Assembly: GCA_029204225.1 (NCBI GenBank)
Contig: MU831990.1
Location: 28,977 to 92,976, forward strand
From: Diphasiastrum complanatum
Lineage: Eukaryota > Streptophyta > Lycopodiopsida > Lycopodiales > Lycopodiaceae
DNA length: 64,000 nucleotides
Direction: 5' to 3'
Both the position numbers and the translations under genes were made by a program. Each line of letters starts with the position of its first letter. The stretch's first letter is position 1. Shown here piece after piece: positions 14,501 through 25,700 of the stretch. Below the pieces are notes generated by a model. It had not been told where the DNA came from. It did no database searches and worked only from the letters and a program-made list of their open reading frames with translations.

Positions 14501-16630
14501 GTCCACTCGAATTAGTAAGTGACCAAGGAACACATTTTCTAAATGATACGATACGGTTGCTGACAATCTATTTCTTGATCAAACACAGAAAAACTACATT
14601 GTATAATCCAAAAGCAAACGGGTTGACAGAAAGAGCTAATGGAATCTTATGTAAGATCCTGACTAAAATTACTATTGCACATGCAACGGATTGGGATCAG
14701 AAACTACCATCAGTTCTCTGGGCTTATCGCAACACAGAGAAAATCACGACGAAACAGACAACATATTTTCGTACATATGGTATGCATCCTATCTTGCCAA
14801 TTGAATTTGAGGTGAAAACCTTTCGTATTCAAGCTCAACAAACAAATGCAGGATTAATAAACGAAAGGTTGACTAATATTGAAGAACTAGCTGAAGTTTG
14901 AGAGACTTCACAAAAACTAACGGAGGAAATCCAGAAACAAAGAAAGAAGAAATATGACAGTCATATAAAAAAATGTGATCTTAAAGCTGATGATTATGCG
15001 CTGATATATGACAGTCGCCATCAAAAGTTTCCTGGAAAACTCCATATGCGATGGCTTGGACCGTATAAAGTCATAGAGGTGTTTGACAATGGTTCTGTGC
15101 AACTTCAATCACTTGAAGGTAAACTATTACCGACACGTATTGGTGAAAAAGAAAGAGGGGTCTATGCGTCTTTGCGTAGATTACAGAGCCCTCAATAAAG
15201 TCACAATTAAGAATAAATACCCTATGCCTCGGGCAGACGAGTTGTTTGACCAACTCGACGGGGCTAAGTTTTTCAGCAAAATAGACCTCGGATCGGGATA
15301 TCATCAAGTCCGTATAGTCAATCCCCCACTTCTCGAATGGTGCAAGAGGCAGGATTGGTGTCAACGGCCAATTAATTGCCTTTGTAGGCTTACCAGATCT
15401 CTGGCATGGATCACATGATCGAATAAAATTTGATACATCTCGGTGGCCATCATCATCAGTTTTTACCTGCCATCCGCACGGTGGTGGACATAGCATCGTT
15501 GACTACTTCATTGGCTCACCAACCTTAATTCCGTTTCTTCATACTTTTCGTATTATGCACCCTACCATCTCTAATCACTCTCTATTGCTCCTGTCTCTTG
15601 GCCATCCTACTCTTGGTACTGTTACAACTCCGCACTCCACACGCCACCATCGTCCTTCTTTCTCTCCAATTGGTCTTCCTACTCACACTTCCTCTCTGGC
15701 CACAATGCTCGACGATTTCCCCTTCTCATCTTCAGTAGACCAAGACTTTCTAGAACCTATCGCCCATATTGTTGCTCCATACATCTCCTACGTTTTTAAC
15801 CAATCTGTTATTTTTGGCTTTCCCACACCTTGGTGTACTAACCTTTTGCACCCTATACTTAAGGCTGGTGATCCTCTGAATGTAGACGACTATCATACTA
15901 TTATGATCAGCCACACTATGGCTAAGCTCTATGGTTCGGTTATGCAGTCTATCATCAGCGCTCATGCATAGACAGAGGAGTTATATGCGGGACAGGCAGG
16001 TTTTAGAGCAGGCTACTTCACAGCATACCAGATATTCATACTCCATAGCATACCAGAGCAAGCTACTCCATAGCAGACCAGATATTCATACTGAGATGTA
16101 TCATTGAGGCAGCTTCTCCTATCCTGATGCTCGTTGCTTGGGACTTCTTGTTCGTGAGATGCTTACTCTTCGTGAGTCTCATCTGCCTGTACCAGACCAC
16201 CTGGGTTTAGAGACTCCCAACAGCTGCTTCTCACTAGCTTCTTTCGGACTCGAGCACATGCTAATGACTCCGATGATGGGATTCCTATCGCTGTGCCACC
16301 GTGGAAAAAGCCCAGATGTAGTCGGCACTTGCCTCCATCAGGGCCCACTGTACTCTCCACTCAGCGGACAATTCACACTTACTTTCGCTAATATGTACTT
16401 ATTCTCCACCTAGCCCGGGTTGTGGGAATTGGTACTTTTTCTGTAGTTCTTCTGTTATACTTGGCCCGGGTTGTGGGCTTATTTCACTTATGCTTTGTTC
16501 TACTTTCATTTGTAGCTAGTTTATAGCATTTTACGGCCATGTCTTCCTATTGATGATGCTCCCACTGTTGCTTGTACATATTTTCTTTTTGGTCTTATGC
16601 ACCCACGGGTGCCCAAAAGACGTTAATAAA

Positions 16631-16724
<94 letters not shown>

Positions 16725-19700
16725 ACAAATCAAACTTGGAGAATGCAGGAACAATGTTTTTAAGATCGTTGTTTTTCTTACAGAAAAGATATTCTTGAAG
16801 ATGTTGGTGGGAAGGATGGCCACCCATAGCCAAAGCTTGCTAAGCAAAGAAAAGTAGCTGCATGCTGCCAGTAAGGGTACTGTTAATATCTGCAAAAGGC
16901 ATAAATCATTACAATTTATCACCATGATGTAGACATACATATGAATTACAGATTTGTAGCTATTCACCATGATTGCTCTTACTTCAAGGTACTTGCATAC
17001 AAGAACTTCAATGTGACAGAAACCCATTAGATATGTCACAGAAGCACGCTTACCGCTGCTATACGAACCACAATTATAGGTCCCAGTCGGTGCGTAAAAC
17101 GAGGAAACAGTGACAGTTGAAACACCAGCATGCAGAAACCTTATTTCAACAAGCAACTTACCATTAGACATTTTTATGTTGCAAAATTTACTACTTTTAC
17201 TATTTGAAATCAAAGCGCAAAGTTGACAGAATATGAAAGTTGACAAATGGAAGTTCATACAGCCTGAAATCAAACAAAGAAGCCTGGTCTACAACCAAAT
17301 GACATAATTTTCTCATTCACTATCTTTTAAAAAAGAGAGCCTTTAAGACCATGCTAAAGTATAACACCCCTGGATAATGCATTGAATGGATTGTTTGAAA
17401 GGAAAGATGGACCTATTCAACCCATTTAATACACCAAACCTGTTAAAAACATAATTGTCTCCTCTCCACTATTGAAAGATGCCAGTCGTAATAAAGAAAG
17501 TAGTAACACCCCTGAATAATTGAATGGATTGTTTGACAGGAATGACGGACCTGTTCAACCCCTGAATAAGGATTTGAATCAAAATGTACCATGTTAGAAG
17601 TTGATTCACTGGCTAGGTTAATCATTTGGCAATCTTCCTTCTTGATGATGCCTCCTGGATGCTCGGTAGTTCCGAACCTTATTTCTCTATTGGCTTGGTT
17701 AGTGTTGCATGGATGTGTATCCACACTTTTGACATGGCGTTGCTCATTGGTGATGCATGTAGTCATACATGTGTGTGCATAGTTATGCATGTGCCTTTAT
17801 TGGACATGCATGTGTTGACGAATTGTACTCTGTACATCTTGCATGCATCTACGATTGGGTGGTCAGAATTGCATCATGATATATTTGATAATATTTAAAA
17901 TAAAATTATGGTATTTTATTATTGATCCTTGGTTGAATTGCGAGAAGGTATCAAAGCCTAGGCTTATGATCTCCTTGGCTCGTTTTTTGAGATGTCAAAT
18001 CATTAATGAGTGTTGAAGCAATAGCAAAGTGGATATTCCTGCAGGGAACTTCCATGGATTGTGAGTTGAATGCAACCTTGAGGTACAGTCAGTGATTTCA
18101 ATGTCGTTACATAGCGAAATTGATGCACAATATGCATGGCTTTTGAATATGCCTAAGATTGAAGCTCATGTAGCTTTGCATGTTCCTAATATAGAAATGG
18201 ATGTCCATGCATGGCTTCACCTGTGCCTAACTTAGACATGCACAAATGTGCATGACGTCGTATGTGTCCCTTCTTGGACATGCACGGATGATCATGGCTT
18301 CACATGTGACTAGGTTGGGTTTGCATTTTGGGTACGTGTCATTGCACGTGGCATTAACAATTTGTGAGGATTTTCTTGCACGATAACATTTTTGAAAATG
18401 GTTCTGATGATGCACCAACTTCACAAATTTTTATTCTTTGCTATTTCTCATTTTCATTGTTGTTGTGGATAGGGAACAACCCCATGATTGTTTAGCTCTC
18501 ATAAAAGTTAACTTCATGAAGAGTTTGCTTCCTTTGCGGGCTTATGTTCATTAGATGGTAAATGTAGAACCTTTTTTGGTCTAGAAAATCTTTTGTGAGT
18601 CTACTGTTGATCTTGAGATGCCAAGATAATGCACTTCCTAATCTATTCATTTATCTACCAAGCTAGTTCCATTCACAATGCTATTAGGTTGTTTGTAGGA
18701 CTAACAAAAAAACGTATTGCTGCTATATGATTTGGGCAACCCATTTCCTAGAATGGCATTATACTTTGGGGTGGGGCTCCAATCTCCCTCCCTTCTCATC
18801 ACCTACTCCCTGTTTCCACAATCCCTTTTAAAGCCTTCCACTTGGACAAAGTCCTCGGAGCAGCAAGCTACAGTCCTTCCACTCCTACACACACTCCTAT
18901 TTCTCCATCCCTCTTGAGGCTATACTCACCCCCTTTAGGAGTTACACTAGCACCATCAACTCTATCAAATCCAGAATGCAGCAGAACGCGTTCCTGTGCA
19001 TTTTTAAAAACATTAAAATAAAAAACTAAACAAAAGCCCTTAATACTTATAAAAAGCACCTAAATAGTAGTAGAAAAACTTTTTGTAAACTACCCAAAAA
19101 AATTACCCTAAAGGAAAACCAGAAAAACAGTATAAATCATGTTTTTTTTGAAAAAAGTTGATAAAAAAAAAAATTCAGTGCACATTCTGGAAACGACTAA
19201 TGGGGTTTTCTGGAATAAGATCCGGAACACATTCCGCAACGTGGCATCAAGAAAAGGTTCAAACCTTTTCTTTTTTGTTTTTTTTTCCGAATCAGGGCCG
19301 ATTCGAATTGGCCCCTACCGATACAATGGTTCGAACCGTGGTTCAAAACATGGTAGGCGATTCAAACCATGGTTCGATGCAACACTGCGTGGCATAGTTA
19401 CGAACAAGACCACAATTATGCTATGGCTGATCTATGAAAGCAGGACATAAGCAGTAATTAATCTAGAAAGCAAGAAAGAGAGCTTGAAGAGACTAAAGAG
19501 AAGAGAGATCGATATCATTACCTGTATGTGCCGGTGGCGTCGACTATGATATAGACGAACCTGTAATATAGCAGCAAGGAAAAATGGAAACAACTTGGTA
19601 GCAGTAGGAAACTCAGCATCACAAGGAGCGTCATCCTCAATAGCAGCACGTAATAAACTGACATGGAATACATCACAAGCACGTGTGGAAGTAGGAAGTT

Positions 19701-22700
19701 GTAAGCAATATGTAACTGGACTAAGAACCTCCAAAATGCGATAAGGCCCATAATAACGTGGTGCAAGCTTCTCAGTAGAAGCATGGCCCTGGACAAAATG
19801 ATGACGTGCAAACCGTGGGCGTAGATAAACCATATCTCCAAGCTGAAACTGAACATGGCGGCAATGACGATCAACTGAGTTCTGATAACGTTGTTGAACA
19901 TGCTGTGAATGAGAACTGGCCCGGGTAATAAGCTCACAGGCACCTATTAGAAAGGATGCAAGTGTCACAGGTGTATCCTGAGGAGGAAGAGGAATGCCAG
20001 GTAAAAGAGGTGGATAGCTATGAGATAATAAAAATGGTGAGACGCCTGTGCTGGTACTAACAGAGCTGTTATAGCTATACTCTGCTAAACATAGATGCTG
20101 ATCCCAATCCTTCCCAGAAGGAGTAACAAAATGGCGTAAATAATCCTCAAGGATCCTGTTAAGGACCTCAGACTGCCCATCAGAAGTAGAGTGATAAGCA
20201 GAACCCATAAAAAGATGTACATCCAAGATACGCATAAGCTTTGTCCAGAATATGGATGTAAACTTACTATCCCGATCAAAAAGGATAGTACGAGGAAACC
20301 CATGCAGGTGGAAAATCTTTGATAGGAACAAACGTGCACACTGCTCTGCTATGATAGTACTACGAAATGGTATAAAATGTGCCTGTTTTGAGAACTTGTC
20401 AACTACCACCATACTTGAATCGTGACCACGCTGGGTACGGGGAAGGCCAAGGATAAAGTCCATAGATATATCAGTCCACTGGCGATGAGGAATAGGCCAA
20501 CTCTAGAGCAAACCAGCAGACTTAACACGGGAGTACTTATTGACAGAAAGGGCAGGTACAAATAAGTATAGAAAGCTCAGATTGAAGAGAGGTCCAATAG
20601 AAATGGTCCTTGAGATGAGCATAAGACTTCTGAAAACCAAAGTGACCCCCAACAGGGGATGAATGAGCATCCGACAACAATTGAGAACGGATATCCAAGG
20701 AACTAGGAATACAAAGAGAACCATAACGATAGAGACGGTGGTCAACAATGGAGTAAACCTGATGAGGATGGGACGAAACAGGTGGGGCAGAACTATAAAC
20801 ATCACGAAAATCAGAACATGTAAGGTATGCGGCAGGTAGATAATCAAACCATGTAGGAACAGTAGCCACAAGTGTATTCAACAAAGCTGGAAGACGAGAC
20901 AATGCATTAGCAGCAGTGTTAGCACGACCAAGACGATACAATATAGAAAAATCAAAAGACTGTAAAAACTGCAACCAACGAAACTAGAGATTACTAAGAT
21001 CACGCTGAGAACAGAGATAACGTAAAGACTGGTGATCAGTAACAATGTCAAACGGAACTCGATAAAGATAATGGCGCCACTTCTTAAGAGCATAGATAAT
21101 AGCAAGAAGCTCTTTCTCATGCACAAAATAACGTTGCTCATAACAGCGAAGACGATGCGACTCATAAGCAATAATGCACTGTGACTTGCAAAGCAAAGCA
21201 CCCAAACCAACATTACTAGCATCAGTCTCAACCATAAACTTCTGATCAAACTGGGGTAAACACATAACGACAGCATCAACAACAACACGATGAAGAGTAT
21301 CAAACGCTGACTGACAATCAGAAGTCCAAAGAAAAGTACGAGACTTCTTCAAAAGTGCATGAACAGGAGCGGCAATAGTGGCAAAATGAGGAACTGGACT
21401 TCAAAGGTGAGTGGCTAACCCAAGGAACATACGAACATGATGAAAATCAGTCGGAATAGGCCAATCCTGGATGGCCTGAACTTTATGAGGATCCAAACGA
21501 ATGTGCCCATCACAAACAAGAAAACCAAGAAACTCGATCTCAGCAACAGCAAAAGAACATTCAGACAACTTAGCAAATAACTGGTGATGTACAAGTAACT
21601 GAAAAACAAAGGAAAGGTGGGAAACATGCTCAACAAGAGACTGGCTAAAAATAAGAATATCATCAAAATAAACCAAGACACATCGACCAAGAAGCGGAAA
21701 CATGATGTTATTCATCACATTCTGGAACGTACGAGGGCCATTAGTAACACCAAAAGGAAGCACACGAAATTCATACAAACCAAGATGAGTACAAAAAGCA
21801 GTCTTATGTTCACGGACAATGCCACGAACTGCATTGATGGGTGTACTGGTAGAGGCCGAGTTCCCTCACATTGTTCATACCCCCTGTGCAGCGCACAGCA
21901 TAGACCTTCTGATGGGGGACATAGGTGCACTTCCTTGGGTTAGAGCCATCGTCCGTGAGGCCCTCTTCCTGGTGACTTTTGTCACCAAAAAGAGGCGTGT
22001 TCTTGCCATGTGTGCGCCGCACAACACCTCCAGTGCCATCGATACCGTTGAGGCCTGCAGCCCCTTCATCGCCATCCACTTTTGCAGCAGCAGGTCTCCA
22101 TGGCAGGCCACCATCTGTGCCCAGATCTTCTCTTGCAGCACCCACATCTACAGACGCTCCTCCAGTGGCAGCACCCACAGCACATCCTCCTCCATTGGCA
22201 GCACCCACTGCAGCAGGTGTTGTTGGTTTAGCCTGCTTGGGGGCTGATGCGGAGGCAGATTGGGAGGATGAGGATGACGAGTCTTCCCCCTCGGATACAC
22301 AGCCCATGCCAGTTCCAGACAGGCATGGATATCAGATGCGAGAGTCAGCTCGGGGCCCTGAGTTGTCTCCGGAGCATTCATCTGAGTTAGAGCCAGAACA
22401 TTGGTTGTAGCTCTGTTATTTTATTTTTAGCAGTTTGCTATCATGTTCCATGTTTAACAGCCAGATGGCCGAACACTGTATTCAGACCATTTTCCATACT
22501 ATATTCAGTGTTGGACGTACTTTATTCGCTGCACATTTTGTATTTGTCGATTTGTAATTGTTATGCTCTGTTTTCAATTTTATTTCGAATGGTATGTGCG
22601 TAATTACAATTAGTTTCAACTGCAGAGATTGATAGCAGATGCACAACACAGAAATACAACCCCCTTTATAGCATTTTATAAACACACATATTACATTGCA

Positions 22701-25700
22701 ATACACTAGGCACGCGTTGCACAAAAAACACACCGTACATTGATTCATCAAATGTATCAAAGTTACAATACGTTTTCCCGCCATATACGGCTGGGGCTGT
22801 TCTTTACACTATGTTAGACACTAAATGCTGCCTCATCTATTGCCGAAAATTACATAACAACAGTCAGCCACATACGGCTAGAAAATATTATTTTTGTGGT
22901 GTCGCCCTGGTACCGCTGGTCTGAGGGTGGCACCATAACCGCGGTACCATAATGGCAGTACCACACATGCCATATGATATATGTATATCATAGTGTCCCT
23001 TGGTACCCTTGGTCTGGTACCGCTGGTATGGTACCGCCGGTACCATAACAGTAGTATCGCCAGTACGGTACCGCCCTGGGATCCGCGGTACCAGGGCGGT
23101 ACCATTTATTTATATATATATTTTTTGATATTTTAAATACTTAATTATTGCTTTTTACCTACCAAAATAGGTTAAAAAATTGAAAAAAAAAAGAGTTCTT
23201 GGTGTAAAAAGGGAGGGTACAGTACATGGTGCAAGGGACACGTGCAACAGCACATGGGCACTGTGGGTGAGCAGACCATGGGGCCAATGGGAGAGCAACA
23301 CAGGGGGAGAGCAACACATGGGGGCAGGTACAGAGGCACATGGAGGGATGATAGGGATGCACATGGCCGATCAGGCTGTGGGGATAGATAGGCACTCACA
23401 ATGCCATTCTGAGAGGCATTTTCAGAGGCTGTGAGAGAGCCAATGATAGCCAGTGAGAGAGCCAGTGACAGGCTGTGAGAGGCTGTTTGGGAGCCAGGGT
23501 GCTGTGAGAGGGTGTTCGAGGACCAAGGTGCTGTGAGGAGAAGGTCGATCGAGATGGCAGTGCGCATACCACCGAAGCCCAAGGGCGAAGCCAAGGAGGA
23601 AGCTCGAGGAAGATATTCGAAGGCACAACAAAAGACATCAGAAGCAAAAGGCAGAGATTGCAGAGATGCTGCGACAGACTCGGCAGAGACACCCAGAGCT
23701 GCAAATCCTCGCCCCCGCTGTCGAGCTGGATTTCGGCGAGCAGATCGGCATGAACTTCACACGACGGCAGCTCATCATGGTCAGGGAAAGGGCGGCTAGA
23801 CGTCGGGCTAACCAGATTGGCGAGAGCGACAGAACAATGCACCTGACGAGGGCGAGGAGTCGGTGGAGGATCAGTAGGCATGTTTAGAATAGATAAGGTC
23901 CAGCCGTATGTGGCGGGACCGTTGCTATGTAATTTTCGACAATTTAGGGTGCGACAAATAACTAGATAGCTGCTTAGAAAAAAGACGGGATATGTAATGT
24001 TATCTTGATACAACGGCTGAATGAATATATAGTTGTTTTTTGTGCAATGCGAGCCTGGTCATGTGCAATGCAATCTCTGTATTTTTTTAAATGCAAATGT
24101 AATACATGTGTTTATGAAATGTCGTCACGGGTTTGGGGTGTAGGGGTAATTGCTATGCTCATGATCGTTTGGAGTGCATGTGCTATCAGTTTGCTGTGGC
24201 ATCAATGATCGGTTTGTAACTGCATTCATGTGAAGCTATCATTCACTTCAATCGAAATTAGTTGAAAATACGATTCACATGAGCACATAGAATTCGACAT
24301 AAAATTGAAAATACATCATCACATGTACAGAGCGACACATGCACAATGTGCAGCAAATAAAGTACGCCAAACACTGTATATAATGTGAAAAAAGATCTGA
24401 GTACCATGGTCGACCGTCTGCTAGAAACAAACTACTGAAACTAAAATAACAGAGCCACAATCAATGCTCTGGCTCTAACTCAGACGAATGCTCCGGAGAC
24501 AACTCAGGGCCTCGAGCCGACTCTTGCAGCCGATATCTGTGCCTGTCTGGAACTGGCATGGGCTGTGTATCCGAGGAGGACTCGTCACTAGCATCATCCC
24601 AATCTGCCTCCGCATCAGCCCCCAAGCAAGCCAAACCAACAACACCTGCTCCAGCTGGCTGTAATACTGCACCTCTAGCTGTACCTGGAGCCCTGCGTGG
24701 TCGTCCTCTCCTCCCTGGCAGTTTTTGTGCCTTGCCTTTCTTGTTCGGTGCACCCTTGGGCCTTCCTGGTCTCTTGCGGACAAGAGGAGTTGTCAATGCC
24801 TCATCACCCCCATGCAAATCACCTGGCTGGCTAGGCTGGGCCCAAGCTGAGGCCGGCTGGGATAAGGAAGCAAGAGAGGGAACTCCCTGTGCAGCTGAGC
24901 GAGGAGGATGAGCTCGTGGAGTGTGTGCTCGTGGGGCTGCTGCAGGTGGAGGAACTGGCTGTGCAGGAGGCAAGTACAACGGCGATATGTACTGAAAGGG
25001 GCGCTGCGGTGGCCGGTACTGGTACATCCTGGGAACTGCCAAAGGGGGAGCCAGTGGAGTGGGTGCTGCCAAAGGAGGAGGATGTGAAGTGGGTGCTGCC
25101 ACTGGAGGAGCTACTGGAGGAGCCACTGTGGATGTGGGCACTGCAAGAGAAAACATGGGCACGGATGGTGGCCTGCCATGGAGATCTGGTGCTGCAGATG
25201 TGGACGGCCATGGAGGGGCTGCAGGCCTCAATGGCATCGGTGGCACTGGAGGTGCTGTGCGGCGCACATATACCCTCTGAGGAACTGGAGGAACTATAGG
25301 CTCCTCATGTGGCTACTCTGGCTGGGACTCTGTGTATGGCATGCTGGCAAGAGATGAAGGGGATGCCCTAACACTCGGCATCTGCTGAGCCTCTGAATCC
25401 AATGTGGAAATAAAGTCGTCTAGCTGGGCATCTGAATACAAATGCTCTGGGCTCTGGGCCTCATCCTATGCACCATCCCCTGAATCATCCTGTGCACCAT
25501 CCCCTGAATCAACCCGTGCCTCATCATGTCCACCTTGTAGACCCTGCATGGCCTCCCAAGTTGTGCAATCAAAGTCATCTGGTGCCTCCTCTGGTGTGTT
25601 GTCGTAGTAACGGCCATGACTCTGTACTGCACGCATCCAAGCAGCTGCGGGACCGGCATCTAAATCACTCTGCCCTCTAGCAACAGCCTCCTCCATCATA

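Larger units (their letters stand above)
12808..16634 (+). mobile_element. LINE-2, interrupted and internally deleted
   Basis: Order: ORF1, the start of the endonuclease, a block of gypsy sequence (14131-15437), the rest of the endonuclease, linker and RT remnants, the C-terminal tail and a 3' UTR. The 3' UTR has two CCCGGGTTGTGGG blocks and the terminal hairpin plus GACGTTAATAAAGC. A (CT)n tail follows. Large parts of RT are missing. Antisense to ZIFL. Confidence 0.87.
19396..21808 (-). mobile_element. Ty3-gypsy element, pol on the minus strand, truncated
   Basis: On the minus strand RT, RNase H and integrase follow in gypsy order. An LTR remnant at 19396-19510 ends ...GTAACT, the same LTR end as the element at 47799-50826, and is related to it. 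The 5' part (5' LTR, gag, protease, start of RT) is cut off at about 21808 by a hAT fragment. Sense orientation relative to ZIFL. Confidence 0.85.

Noticed and set aside
15334-15420. Plus-strand frame [18 protein letters not shown] as part of the LINE endonuclease
   Set aside because: The minus strand of the same DNA encodes a clear gypsy integrase zinc-binding segment ([12 protein letters not shown]), so the plus frame is its shadow.
16623-17273. A 216-codon open frame on the minus strand
   Set aside because: It runs across exon j in the wrong frame, an intron, exon k and a (CT)n(CA)n microsatellite. The phase-consistent exons explain the conserved part.
21819-22247. A 142-codon plus-strand open frame as an independent gene
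   Set aside because: It starts inside a hAT transposase sequence and runs out of frame into the Pro-rich tail; it is part of the deleted hAT copy.
23155-24013. Several long minus-strand open frames in the GC-rich hAT end
   Set aside because: Strongly biased composition and short repeats (GCTGTGAGAG-like); no domain. The plus-strand frame looks more protein-like.
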